Below, piece after piece: positions 9,356 to 17,946 of a DNA stretch of 64,000 nucleotides; the first letter of the stretch is position 1; the number at the start of each line of letters is the position of its first letter. Below the pieces are notes generated by a model. That model saw nothing but the letters and a program-made list of their open reading frames with translations. It had not been told where the DNA came from and ran no database searches. Source of the DNA: Pseudoroseomonas cervicalis (GTDB taxonomy: Bacteria > Pseudomonadota > Alphaproteobacteria > Acetobacterales > Acetobacteraceae); assembly GCF_030818485.1 (NCBI RefSeq), contig NZ_JAUTAJ010000004.1:3573501-3637500 (forward strand), in the 5' to 3' direction. Made by a program: the position numbers and the translations under genes.

Positions 9356-10535
9356 ATGCAGTTCGATATCGCGATCATGGGCGGCGGTCCGGCCGGGCTG
9401 GCGCTGGCCACCTCCCTCTCCGGCACCGGGCTCTCCGTCGCGGTGGTCGAGAAGCAGCCGGAGGCGGCGCTGCAACAGGCCGGCTTCGACGGGCGGGAGA
9501 TCGCGCTCACCCACCATTCCCAGGCGCTGCTGCGCGCGATGGGGGCGTGGGCGCTGATCCCGGAGGAGAGCATCTCGCCGCTGCGCGAGGCGCGGGTGCT
9601 GAATGGCGGCTCGGCCTATGCGCTGCGCTTCGACACCAGCGGCCGCGCCGAGGCCGAGCTGGGCAAGCTGGTCTCCAACCACGCCATCCGCCGCGCCCTC
9701 TACCGCACCGCCACCGCCGCGAAGGAGGTGACGCTGCTGGCCGGCACCGGCGTGGCCAGCCTGCGCACCGATGTCGAGCGGGTGGAGCTGACCCTGCAGG
9801 ATGGCCGCAGCCTGCGGGCGCGCCTGCTGGTCGCCGCCGATAGCCGCTTCTCGATGGCGCGCCGCGCGCTCGGCATCGGCGCCGAGACGCGGGATTTCGG
9901 CAAGCGCATGATGGTCTGCCGGCTGCGGCACGAGGCGCCGCACCAGGGTGTCGCCACCGAATGGTTCGACTATGGCCAGACCATCGCCATGCTGCCGCTG
10001 AACGGGCGCGAATCCTCGGCCGTCATCACCCTGCCGGCCGGAGGAGATGGCGCGGCTGGAGGCGCTGCCGGAGGCCGAGTTCGGCCCGGAGATCGCCCGC
10101 CGCTACCGCCAGCGCCTGGGCGCCATGGAGCTGGTCAGCACCCGCCATGTCTATCCGCTGGTCGCCGTCTATGCCGAGCGCTTCGCCGCCACCCGCGCCG
10201 CCCTGCTGGGCGACACGGCGGTCGGCATGCATCCGGTGACGGCGCATGGCTTCAATTTCGGCCTGAGCGGGCAGGAGATCCTGGCGCGCGAGATCCGCGG
10301 CGCCCTGGCCGCCGGGCGCGACATCGGCGCCCCCGACCTGCTGCGGCGCTACGCGGTGGCGCATCGCCGCGCCACGCGGCCGCTCTACCTGGCCACCAAC
10401 GCGACCGCGCTGCTCTACACCGAGGACACGGCGCCGGCGCGGCTGCTGCGCAACATGGCGCTGCGGCTGGGCAACCATCTGCGCCCGGTGCAGCAGCGCA
10501 TCGTCTCCCACCTGATGCAGACCCGCGCCGCCTGA
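9356..10535 (+). pseudogene. ubiM: UbiM-type demethoxyubiquinol hydroxylase, split by a frameshift
   Basis: FAD-dependent monooxygenase of ubiquinone synthesis. The UbiM subgroup is recognisable by FDGREIALTHHS and LVSNHAIRRALY after the GGGPAGLALA dinucleotide-binding motif. Codons from 9356 read correctly to about 10038 (...SSAVITLPA). The conserved continuation EEMARLEALPEAEF... is in the +1 frame and runs to the stop at 10535, with the FAD motif LLGDTAVGMHPVTAHGFNFG intact. Removing one G from the ccggagg near 10039-10042 restores a single protein of about 392 residues. Both halves are otherwise undamaged, so this is either a very recent mutation or a sequence error. hslO follows in the same direction. 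Confidence 0.85.
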
Positions 10536-10716
10536 GGGCGCCGCCTGGGGGAGGAGCATGGCGGGGGCGGGTCGCAGAGCGGGCCGGGACGCACTATCTA
10601 GGCAGGGACGCGCCCTCAGAAGCGCATCCCTTCCCACCGACGCCCGGCCCCCGTGATCGCCTGCCTGAAGCGGGCGCGCATGCCCCGGGCCGTTTTCGTA
10701 CCGAGACCCCTGCCGC

Positions 10717-11670
10717 GTGACCGATCCGACCGAACCCTCCGCCACCCCCGATTTCCTCAACCATGACCGCCCGCCGGTGCCGCATCTGACGGTGCCGCGC
10801 GGCGTGCAGCCCTTCCATCTGGAGCAGAAGCCGGTGCGCGGCCGGCTGGTGCGCCTCGGCCCGCTGGCCGAGGCGCTGCTGGCCCGGCACGACAATCCCG
10901 AGCCGGTCTCGGCGCTGCTCGGCCAGGCGCTGGCGCTGACCGCGGGCCTGGCCGCGGCGCTGAAATTCCAGGGCAGCTTCAGCCTGCAGGCCAAGGGCGA
11001 CGGCCCCGTCGCCATGCTGCTGGCCGATTGCACCGAGGCCGGCGCGCTGCGCGGCTATGCCCGCGCCGAGGCGCTGCCGGAAGGCGCCGAGAGCGCCGCC
11101 GCGCTGCTGGGCAGCGGCTATCTGGCCTTCACCTGCGACCAGGGGCCGGACATGGACCGCTACCAGGGCATCGTCGCCATCGAGGGCGAGACCCTGGCGC
11201 AGATGACCGGCCAGTATTTCGAGACCTCGGAGCAGCTGGACAGCCGCGTCTGGCTGGCCGCCGCGCGTACGCAATCCGGCTGGCGCGCCGCCGCGCTGAT
11301 CCTGGAGCGGGTGGCCGGGGCCGGCGGCATCGGGCCGGAGCTGGACGCCACGGCGCAGCAGGATGCCTGGGAGACGGCGCTGGCGCTGGCCGGCACCATC
11401 ACCGAGGCGGAGCTGCTGGACGACAACCTGCCGCCCGACCGTCTGCTCTACCGGCTGTTCCATGCCGAGGGGCTGGCGCTCGACCGGCCGCGTCCGCTGT
11501 CCTATGGGTGCCGTTGCTCCCGCGCCCGGCTGGCCTCCGTGCTGTCCGGCTTCGGGGCGGATGATCTGGACCACATGGCCGAGGACGGGGTCATCACCAT
11601 GACCTGCGAGTTCTGCAATGTCGGCTTCCGCTTCGAGCGGGACGAGGTGCAGGCGGCAGGGCGCGGCTGA
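10717..11670 (+). CDS. hslO: Redox-regulated chaperone Hsp33
   Basis: Hsp33 is a cytoplasmic holdase that is activated when oxidation releases zinc from its C-terminal cysteines. The 317-residue protein has the N-terminal chaperone domain (FSLQAKGDGPVAMLLADCT near 87-106, and the GYARAE segment) and the four zinc ligands Cys265, Cys267, Cys297 and Cys300 (CxC...CxxC). A roughly 25-residue N-terminal extension precedes the core. It starts at a GTG (10717). No heat-shock promoter could be confirmed in the 180-base gap upstream. Confidence 0.92.
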   Translation: MTDPTEPSATPDFLNHDRPPVPHLTVPRGVQPFHLEQKPVRGRLVRLGPLAEALLARHDNPEPVSALLGQALALTAGLAAALKFQGSFSLQAKGDGPVAMLLADCTEAGALRGYARAEALPEGAESAAALLGSGYLAFTCDQGPDMDRYQGIVAIEGETLAQMTGQYFETSEQLDSRVWLAAARTQSGWRAAALILERVAGAGGIGPELDATAQQDAWETALALAGTITEAELLDDNLPPDRLLYRLFHAEGLALDRPRPLSYGCRCSRARLASVLSGFGADDLDHMAEDGVITMTCEFCNVGFRFERDEVQAAGRG

Positions 11671-11706
11671 GGACGGTCCGCAAGCAGACGGGGGAGTAGC
11701 AGCAGC

Positions 11707-12405
11707 ATGACGCCGACCGAGCGCCTGACGGAACGCCCAGCCCGCAGCCCAGCCGAGGATCCGGGGGGGCGCCGCGCGCCCGGCCGCCTGCCGCGCCGCG
11801 CCGCGCTGCTGCTGGCCCCCCTGCTGCTGGCCGCCTGCGGGGGCGGTGGCGAGGCGCCGCCGGTGCTCGCCGCGCCGCCGGGCTATGCCTATCTGACGCC
11901 GCTGCGGCTGAACGTGCTGGAGGTCGAGGTGGTGGAGCCCGCCGCCATGCGCGCCGATCCGCCGGCGCCGCTCTCCCCCGCCACCCAGGCGGCGCGCATG
12001 GGGCGGGAGCGGCTGAGCGCCGTCGGCACCACCGGCCGCGCCCGCTTCCTGGTCGACAATGCCGTGCTGACGCGGGAGACCGCCGATGGCGGCGGTCTGT
12101 TCAGCCAGCGCACCGAGCGGCTGACGGTGGTGATCCGCGTCCGTGTCGAGGTGCTGGGCAATGATGGCCGCCGCGTCGGCTTCGCCGAGGCCGAGGTGCG
12201 CCGCAGCGCCACGCTGATCGATGACGGCCAGGCCAGCCGCAGCCGCAATGCCGACCAGATCGTCCGCCAGGCGATGGACGATTTGAATGTCGAGTTCGAG
12301 TTCCAGCTGCGCCGCAACCTGCGCGACTGGATCATGAGCGGCCCGCCCGCCGCCCCGCTGCCCGGCCCGGTGCAGCAGGAGAATCTTTCGCGTCCCGGCA
12401 GCTGA
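11707..12405 (+). CDS. Predicted lipoprotein of unknown function
   Basis: 232-residue protein with a long N-region (residues 1-31, several Arg), a hydrophobic stretch and a lipobox LLAAC with Cys44 as the predicted lipidation site. A Gly-rich linker follows. The mature domain (about 60-215) has alternating strands and no recognised catalytic motif. It lies between hslO and a Rid-family gene, in the same direction with short gaps, but the neighbours do not indicate its job. Confidence 0.7.
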   Translation: MTPTERLTERPARSPAEDPGGRRAPGRLPRRAALLLAPLLLAACGGGGEAPPVLAAPPGYAYLTPLRLNVLEVEVVEPAAMRADPPAPLSPATQAARMGRERLSAVGTTGRARFLVDNAVLTRETADGGGLFSQRTERLTVVIRVRVEVLGNDGRRVGFAEAEVRRSATLIDDGQASRSRNADQIVRQAMDDLNVEFEFQLRRNLRDWIMSGPPAAPLPGPVQQENLSRPGS

Positions 12406-12422
12406 ACCGGGGGCGGCAGGAC

Positions 12423-12812
12423 ATGGCGGAGATCCGGTTTTCCGACCCGGAGGGCGTGCCGGCGCCGATGGGCCCCTATTCCCAGGCGGCGCTGATCCAG
12501 GGCGCGGGCCGGCGGCTGGTCATCAGCGGCCAGATCGGCCAGCGCGCGGACGGCACGGTGCCCGAGGCACCGGCCGCGCAGATGGCCCAGGCGCTGGCGA
12601 ATCTGCAGGCCGTGCTGGCGGCGCATGCGATGCGCCCCGGGCAGGTTGTGCGGGTGCTGGTGCTGCTGACCGACCGTGCCCTGCTGCCGGAATGGCGCCA
12701 GGCGCGCAACGCCGCCTTCGGCGCGCACAGGCCCTGCAGCACGCTGATGATCGTGGCGGGGCTGGCCGACCCCCGCCTGGTGGTGGAAGTCGAGGCCGAG
12801 GCCATCGATTGA
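12423..12812 (+). CDS. RidA/YjgF family protein lacking the deaminase arginine
   Basis: 129-residue Rid-fold protein (PMGPYSQAALIQG near the N-terminus, then the FISGQIG-like strand VISGQIGQ). RidA enzymes hydrolyse reactive enamines and imines and need an Arg in the PAR(T/S) motif near the C-terminus. Here the corresponding segment reads RPCSTLM, so by eye that Arg is replaced by Ser. This places the protein in a non-RidA subfamily (Rid4-7-like) whose function is unknown. It begins 17 bases after the lipoprotein gene and ends before a palindromic repeat. Confidence 0.8.
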   Translation: MAEIRFSDPEGVPAPMGPYSQAALIQGAGRRLVISGQIGQRADGTVPEAPAAQMAQALANLQAVLAAHAMRPGQVVRVLVLLTDRALLPEWRQARNAAFGAHRPCSTLMIVAGLADPRLVVEVEAEAID

Positions 12813-12825
12813 AGGCGGGCGACTA

Positions 12826-12903
12826 AAGGCGGGTGCAGGGGACCCCGTCCCCTGCCCAAGGGAAAGAATGGGGGAGCCTGAGGGGGCAAAGCCCCCTCAA
12901 GCC
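12826..12903 (-). repeat. Palindromic dispersed repeat, copy B
   Basis: Inverted second copy of the element at 2573-2648, lying between the convergent Rid-family gene and folE. It keeps the hairpin gagggggc/gccccctc and the gcaggggac/gtcccctgc stem with the same spacing, differing by a few substitutions and one short indel. Its left end overlaps a short duplicated aaggcggg. Confidence 0.75.
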
Positions 12904-12904
12904 T

Positions 12905-13564
12905 TCAGGCCTCGGGCGCCGGCGCCCCGCGCGTCATGGCGAGGAATTCCCGGCGCAGCCCGGCATCCTCGCGGAAGGCGCCCAGCATGCGGCTGGTGAT
13001 CATGCTGACCCCCGGCTTGTGCACGCCGCGGGTGGTCATGCATTGGTGGCTGGCCTCGATCACCACGGCGACGCCGCGCGGCTGCAGCACCTCCTGGATC
13101 GAGTTGGCGATCTGCGCCGTCAGCTTCTCCTGGATCTGCAGGCGGCGGGCATAGGCCTCGACCACCCGGGCCAGCTTGCTGATGCCGACCACCCGGCCGG
13201 AGGGCAGGTAGGCGACATGGGCGCGGCCGATGATCGGCACCATGTGGTGCTCGCAATGGCTCTCCACGCGGATGTCGCGCAGCACCACCATCTCGTCATA
13301 GCCCTCCGTCTCCTCGAAGGAGCGGGCGAGCAGCGCCACCGGGTCCTCCTGGTAGCCGGAGAAGAATTCCTCATAGGCCCGCGCCACCCGCGCCGGCGTG
13401 TCCCGCAGCCCCTCGCGCTCCGGGTCGTCGCCGGCCCAGAGCAGCAGGGTGCGCACCGCCTCCTCGGCCGCCTCCCGGCTCGGGCGGGGGGCGGTGACAT
13501 CGGGCAGGGCCCGCTTGGCGGCGGGCGGCAGGGGCATGTTCAAGGCGGAGTTCCGGTGCATCAT
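12905..13564 (-). CDS. folE: GTP cyclohydrolase I
   Basis: Converts GTP to 7,8-dihydroneopterin triphosphate, the first step of folate/pterin synthesis. About 219 residues. Visible zinc and active-site motifs: [21 protein letters not shown] (Cys and His ligands), the [20 protein letters not shown] helix, and the second Cys in [11 protein letters not shown], followed by SMITSRMLG. Starts at 13564 (tandem ATGs) or 13537 are all plausible because the first 30 residues are variable; no strong ribosome site helps. The Zn-dependent type IA residues are present. Confidence 0.92.
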   Translation of the reverse strand: MMHRNSALNMPLPPAAKRALPDVTAPRPSREAAEEAVRTLLLWAGDDPEREGLRDTPARVARAYEEFFSGYQEDPVALLARSFEETEGYDEMVVLRDIRVESHCEHHMVPIIGRAHVAYLPSGRVVGISKLARVVEAYARRLQIQEKLTAQIANSIQEVLQPRGVAVVIEASHQCMTTRGVHKPGVSMITSRMLGAFREDAGLRREFLAMTRGAPAPEA

Positions 13565-13661
13565 CGGGAATGGGCGCGCTGCCGCATCAGATGGCAAGGC
13601 GGCGCGCCAGGGCAATGGGCAAAGAAGCAGGCCAGTCCTGCCCGCGGCGCGGCCTCGCGCC

Positions 13662-14072
13662 TCAGTGCATCGCGCCGGTCTGGTGCGGGCTGTCCAGGCT
13701 GAAGGCGGGGATGGCGATGTCGAAGGCCTCGCCGCTGGCGGTCTCGACCATGTGGTAGGTGCCGCGCATGAAGCCCGACGGCGTCGAGAGCGGCGTGCCG
13801 GAGGTGTATTCGAAGCTCTCGCCCGCTTCCAGCACCGGCTGTTCCCCCACCACGCCGGGGCCGTGCACCTGCTGCATGCGCCCCTGGGCGTCGGTGATCT
13901 GCCAGCTCCGCCTGAGCAGCTGCACGGTGCGCTGGCCGAGATTCTCGATCGTCACCCGATAGGCCCAGACGAAATGCGACTGCTCGGGGTTCGACTGGTC
14001 CTCGAGATAGAAGGCGCGCACCGAGACGCGGATCTCGTGCGTGGTGGCGGTGAAGAGGGGCGGTTGCGACAT
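13662..14072 (-). CDS. apaG: ApaG domain protein
   Basis: 136-residue single-domain ApaG protein with a fibronectin-III-like beta sandwich, reported in E. coli and Salmonella to affect Co2+/Mg2+ sensitivity; its biochemical role is not settled. Family signatures: [54 protein letters not shown], then [22 protein letters not shown]. It lies between metZ and folE on the same strand, with gaps of about 100 bases each side. Confidence 0.93.
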   Translation of the reverse strand: MSQPPLFTATTHEIRVSVRAFYLEDQSNPEQSHFVWAYRVTIENLGQRTVQLLRRSWQITDAQGRMQQVHGPGVVGEQPVLEAGESFEYTSGTPLSTPSGFMRGTYHMVETASGEAFDIAIPAFSLDSPHQTGAMH

Positions 14073-14186
14073 GGCCTAACCCTGCGCGGCACGGCGCCGC
14101 TCTGGCAAGCCCGCAGGCGGGCCGGCGGTGGCGGGGCGGCCCCGAAGGACCGCCCGCGACCGCGGCGCGCCGGCGGGCGGCTGCGG

Positions 14187-15647
14187 TCAGCGGCGCTTGC
14201 GCGGCGCCGTCTCGGCGAAGAGGTCGGGCTCGGCCGGCTTGCGGGCGCGCGGCTTGGCCGGCTCGGCCGGCGCCGCCGCCTCCGGCTGCGCCGGGACGGG
14301 CCTGGCGGCGGCAGGCTTGGCCTTGGCCGGCGCCGCCTTGGCCTTGGCCGGCCTGGGGGCGGCGGGCTTGGCCGTGGCGGGCCTGGCGGCGGGCGCCACG
14401 CTGTCCTCCACCACCAGCCGCGCCAGCGGCTTCCGGCGCGGCGCCGGGTTGCCGGCCACCGCGTCCAGCGCGGCGGCGATGTCCTCGACCAGATCCTCGA
14501 CATCCTCGAGCCCGACCGAGAGCCGCACCGCGCCCTCGCCGATGCCGAGCTTGGCCCGCTCCTCCGCCGGCACCCGCATATGGGTGGTGGTGGCGGGGTG
14601 GGTGATCAGGCTCTTGGCGTCGCCCAGATTGTTGGAGATGTCGATGACCCGCAGCGCGTCCATGAAGCGGAAGGCCGCCTCCTTGCCGCCCTTCAGCTCG
14701 AAGCTGACCAGCGTGCCGCCGCCCGACATCTGCTGCTTGGCCAGCGCGTATTGCGGATGGCTGGCGAGGTAGGGGTAGCAGACGCGCGCCACCTCGGCCC
14801 GCTCCTCCAGCATCTGGGCGATGGTGGTGGCGCTGCGGCACATGGCGTGCACGCGCAGATGCAGCGTCTCCAGCCCCTTCAGGATGACCCAGGCGTTGAA
14901 GGGGGAGATCGAGGCGCCGGTGTTGCGGGTGAAGGGCTGCAGCACCTCCTCGACCCATTTCTTCGCGCCGAGCACGGCGCCGCCGAGGACGCGGCCCTGG
15001 CCGTCGAAATGCTTGGTGGCGGAATAGACCACCACATCGGCGCCGAGCTTCAGCGGCTTCTGCAGCAGGGGTGTGGCGAAGACATTGTCGACCACGACGA
15101 TGGCGCCGGCCTCATGCGCCAGGTCGCAGACCGCCTTGAGGTCGACCAGTTCCAGCATCGGGTTGGAGGGGGTCTCCAGCAGCACCGCCTGGCAGGGCCG
15201 GCGGAAGGCGGCCTTCCACTGCTTCAGGTCGGCACCGTCGACGAACTCCGTCTCGATGCCGTAGCGCGGCAGCAGGGTGGAGATGATCCAGTGGCAGGAG
15301 CCGAACAGGGCGCGGGCGGCCACCACCCGGTCGCCGGCCTTCAGATGCGACAGCAGCGCGGCGTGCACCGCGGCCATGCCGGTCGGCGTCGCGCGACAGG
15401 CCTCGGCGCCTTCGAGCGCGGCGAGGCGGTTCTCCAGCATCTGAACCGTCGGGTTGCCGAAGCGGGAATACTGGAAATGGCTGACCTCGCCGGTGAAGGT
15501 CTGCTCGGCCTGCAGCGCGCTGTCATAGGCGAAGCCCGAGGTCAGGTAGAGCGTCTCGGAGGTTTCGTCGAAATTGCTGCGCATCTGCCCGCCGCGGACC
15601 AGAAGGGTGGCGGGGCGCAGCGGTCGGTCGGAACTGGGCTTGGCCAT
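14187..15647 (-). CDS. metZ: O-succinylhomoserine sulfhydrylase with C-terminal tail
   Basis: Cys/Met-metabolism PLP enzyme that makes homocysteine from O-succinylhomoserine and sulfide. The core (1-400) shows QYSRFGNPTV, the PLP-stacking region and Schiff-base Lys212 in VYSATKHFDGQGR. Further along come FNAWVILKGLETL and the SLGD-equivalent NLGDAKSLITHPATTTH. The MetZ assignment over MetY/MetC rests on length, the SNFDETSE start and the SAM-II riboswitch upstream. Residues about 400-486 form an unusual Ala/Pro/Lys repeat-rich tail ending in basic residues, absent from ordinary MetZ. The start at 15647 (MAKPSS) fits the family; an upstream frame extension is not conserved. Confidence 0.9.
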   Translation of the reverse strand: MAKPSSDRPLRPATLLVRGGQMRSNFDETSETLYLTSGFAYDSALQAEQTFTGEVSHFQYSRFGNPTVQMLENRLAALEGAEACRATPTGMAAVHAALLSHLKAGDRVVAARALFGSCHWIISTLLPRYGIETEFVDGADLKQWKAAFRRPCQAVLLETPSNPMLELVDLKAVCDLAHEAGAIVVVDNVFATPLLQKPLKLGADVVVYSATKHFDGQGRVLGGAVLGAKKWVEEVLQPFTRNTGASISPFNAWVILKGLETLHLRVHAMCRSATTIAQMLEERAEVARVCYPYLASHPQYALAKQQMSGGGTLVSFELKGGKEAAFRFMDALRVIDISNNLGDAKSLITHPATTTHMRVPAEERAKLGIGEGAVRLSVGLEDVEDLVEDIAAALDAVAGNPAPRRKPLARLVVEDSVAPAARPATAKPAAPRPAKAKAAPAKAKPAAARPVPAQPEAAAPAEPAKPRARKPAEPDLFAETAPRKRR

Positions 15648-15715
15648 CGGGCGGGCGACTCTCGGATCTGGCAACGACCCGGCCCGGTCGGCGGGGCACG
15701 CGCACGCCCCCCGCA

Positions 15716-15774
15716 CGGCCGTTTAGCGCGGTTGTTTATGCTCGCCGCAAGCTGGCCGGACAAATCGCGAGCGC
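15716..15774 (-). promoter_or_regulatory. SAM-II riboswitch (metA/metZ leader)
   Basis: On the minus strand, 69 bases upstream of metZ, there is a P1 stem gctcgc/gcgagc enclosing the SAM-II loop gatttgtccggccagcttgc. The conserved taaacaaccgcgctaaac segment follows. A pseudoknot can form between cggcc in the loop and ggccg at the 3' end (15716-15720). These match the SAM-II class, which in alphaproteobacteria shuts down methionine-synthesis genes by hiding the ribosome site when S-adenosylmethionine is abundant. Confidence 0.85.
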
Positions 15775-15849
15775 CCCGCCTGGCGGGACGGGGCGGACCT
15801 TACGCCCGGCTTGCCGAGGGCACAAGGGCAGGCTAAAAGCGGCGCCGAG

Positions 15850-15923
15850 GCGGGCGTAGCTCAATGGTAGAGCTCTTGGTTCCCAACCAAGTGACGAGGG
15901 TTCGATTCCCTTCGCCCGCTCCA
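15850..15923 (+). tRNA. tRNA-Gly (anticodon CCC)
   Basis: A 74-base cloverleaf with encoded CCA: acceptor gcgggcg/cgcccgc, D-arm gctcaatggtagagc, anticodon stem cttgg/ccaag with loop ttcccaa (anticodon CCC), and T-arm cgagggttcgattcccttcg. The discriminator is T. It reads GGG glycine codons. No integrase or att duplication is visible next to it. Confidence 0.95.
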
Positions 15924-16031
15924 GACACCTGCAAAACCCCTTATAGACCGCCCCTTTGCGCCGATCTGTTGGTCGGGCGTATCGGTTCAGCCCTTGCTAA
16001 CCGGAGGCGGCGCATCCTGCGTTATCCGCGC

Positions 16032-17099
16032 ATGGAAATGAGGGATGTGCCGCGTGTGGTCGATAATCCGTTTCCCGGGCTGCTGTCGAAGGTGGCCCTG
16101 GCCAGGGCTGCCGCGGACAGGGCTTCCGCTGGCAGGGCAACCGGCCCGCGCGCCGCTTCCGCCCGGGCCGATCTGACCAGTGCGGCCTTGATCGACGCGG
16201 CCGGCCGCGCCCTGACATCGGAAGAGCTGCGGCTGATTCTGGACGCCGTCCCGGTGCCGCTCAGCTGGGCGACGCTGCCGGATGGCCGCATCCGCTTCAT
16301 GAACCAGGCCTTCCGCCGCTGCTTCGGCTATGCGGTCGAGGATTTCTCGGGGGTCGAGGACTGGATCTCCCGCGCCTATCCGCGCGAGCAGGATCGCGAC
16401 AGCGCCCGCGCGCTGTGGGAGGTGCTGTGGAAGGCCCGCCGCAGCGGCCATGCCATGGTCGAGGATATCGAGCTGGAGCTGCGCTGCGCCGATGGCAGCT
16501 CCCGCACCGTGCTGCACCGGGGCATCGTGCTCTACGATATCGGCATCGGCATCGCGACCTTCGACGACATCACGCTGCGCAAGCAGGCCGAGCAGGCGGC
16601 CTGGCATTTCGCGCATGAGGATTGCCTGACCGGCCTGCCCAATCGCCGCCAGCTGAAGCAGCGCTGGGAAGATTCGGCGTCGCGCCCGGGCGAGGGCCCG
16701 GCGGTGCTGGCGCTGCTCGACCTCGACGATTTCAAGCCGGTGAATGACCGCTACGGGCACGAGGCGGGGGATGCGGTGCTGCGCCAGGTGGCCACGCGGC
16801 TGCGCGGGCTGCTGCGGAAGGAGGATCTGGTCTGCCGCCTCGGCGGCGATGAATTCGCCCTGCTGATGGGCCCGCCTTCCGACACCGCCTCGGCCGAGGC
16901 GGTCTGCGCCCGGCTGCGCGAGGCGATCCGCGCGCCGCTGCCGGGGCTGGACGGGCACCGGCTGGACGTGTCGCTGGGGCTGGTGCGGGTGGCGCCGGGG
17001 CGGGCGGATTTCTCCCAGGCCTATCGCGCCGCGGATGCCGCGCTGTACCGCGCCAAGCGCGCCGGCAAGGGCAGCTGGCGCTGGGCCGAGACCGGCTGA
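16032..17099 (+). CDS. PAS-GGDEF diguanylate cyclase
   Basis: 355-residue enzyme predicted to make cyclic di-GMP. An Ala/Arg-rich N-terminus (1-60) has no membrane helix. A PAS fold follows (about 65-185, with the FMNQAFRRCFGY and IATFDDITLRKQAE segments), then a GGDEF domain (about 195-350). The active-site loop reads RLGGDEFALL (GGDEF at 271-275) and the inhibitory I-site RKED (262-265) stands exactly five residues ahead. Both catalysis and product feedback should therefore work. It appears cytosolic. The start at 16032 lies beyond the tRNA; the longer open frame that runs through the tRNA is spurious. Confidence 0.9.
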   Translation: MEMRDVPRVVDNPFPGLLSKVALARAAADRASAGRATGPRAASARADLTSAALIDAAGRALTSEELRLILDAVPVPLSWATLPDGRIRFMNQAFRRCFGYAVEDFSGVEDWISRAYPREQDRDSARALWEVLWKARRSGHAMVEDIELELRCADGSSRTVLHRGIVLYDIGIGIATFDDITLRKQAEQAAWHFAHEDCLTGLPNRRQLKQRWEDSASRPGEGPAVLALLDLDDFKPVNDRYGHEAGDAVLRQVATRLRGLLRKEDLVCRLGGDEFALLMGPPSDTASAEAVCARLREAIRAPLPGLDGHRLDVSLGLVRVAPGRADFSQAYRAADAALYRAKRAGKGSWRWAETG

Positions 17100-17152
17100 A
17101 GCAGGAGAGGAGAGGCAGGGGCGGCTGGCCCTCTGGCGGGCCGCGCCGCGCC

Positions 17153-17797
17153 TCAGGCGTGGCCGGCGCTGCCGGAGAGCAGCAGCGGGTCGACCCGCAG
17201 CTTGGCCAGGGCCAGGCGCCATTTGTCGTCCGGCGGGCCCTCGAACAGCAGCGCCTCATCGGCCGGCACGCTGAGCCAGGCATTGCGCTGGATCTCGTCC
17301 TCCAGCTGGCCGGGGCCCCAGCCGGCATAGCCCAGCGCCAGCAGGCCGAGGCGCGGGCCGCCGCCGCCGGCGATCGCCTTCAGGATGTCGACGCTGGCGG
17401 TCAGCGCCAGCTCGCCCGTCACCTTCAGGCTGCCCTCGCTGGACCAGTCGGTGGTGTGCAGCACGAAGCCGCGCCCGCCCTCGACCGGGCCGCCGGCCAT
17501 CAGCCGGATCTGCCGCTGCGGCGGCGTGGGCTCGACCTCCAGCTGGCGCAGCAGCTCCTCGAAGCTCAGATTGTCGAGCGGCTTGTTCAGCACGATGCCC
17601 ATGGCGCCATCGGCCGAATGCGCGCAGAGGCAGATGACCGAGCGGACGAAGCGCGGATCCTGCATGCCGGGCATGGCGATCAGCAGCTGCCCGCCCAGAT
17701 AGCCCGCCTGCAACAGGGGGCCGTCCTCGCCCCGCGCGGCCCGGGAGCGGCCGCCGAAAGCCTCGGGAATTTCGTCCTCGCGTGCGCGTCGTGCCAT
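17153..17797 (-). CDS. yqgE: YqgE/AlgH family protein
   Basis: 214-residue cytoplasmic protein of the YqgE/AlgH (DUF179) family. Signatures: GYLGGQLLIAMPGMQDPRF, SVICLCAHSADGAMGIVLNKP, the MAGGPVEGGRGFVLHTTDW segment and LALGYAGWGPGQLEDEI. AlgH was named for a link to alginate regulation in Pseudomonas, but the molecular function is unknown. It is convergent with the diguanylate cyclase and divergent from the peroxiredoxin gene. Confidence 0.9.
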   Translation of the reverse strand: MARRAREDEIPEAFGGRSRAARGEDGPLLQAGYLGGQLLIAMPGMQDPRFVRSVICLCAHSADGAMGIVLNKPLDNLSFEELLRQLEVEPTPPQRQIRLMAGGPVEGGRGFVLHTTDWSSEGSLKVTGELALTASVDILKAIAGGGGPRLGLLALGYAGWGPGQLEDEIQRNAWLSVPADEALLFEGPPDDKWRLALAKLRVDPLLLSGSAGHA

Positions 17798-17946
17798 GGC
17801 GAATCAAAATGGCGGGGGGGCGGCCGGCGCGCAAGCATCTCGCGGGCGCCGCGCCGAGGCGGTGCCGGGCGCCAGCCCGGGCCGGGCCGTTGACAGGCCG
17901 CGCCACGGCGTGAAATGCCGGTGCCTCCGCAGGAGGACACGCAGCC

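Noticed and set aside
15864..16031. Open frame running from the tRNA-Gly into the GGDEF gene, giving a longer protein
   Set aside because: The first 56 residues are a translation of the tRNA and spacer; the ATG at 16032 is the sensible start.
15850..16031. Genomic-island attachment site at the tRNA-Gly
   Set aside because: No integrase, no duplicated tRNA 3' end and only ordinary chromosomal genes on both sides.
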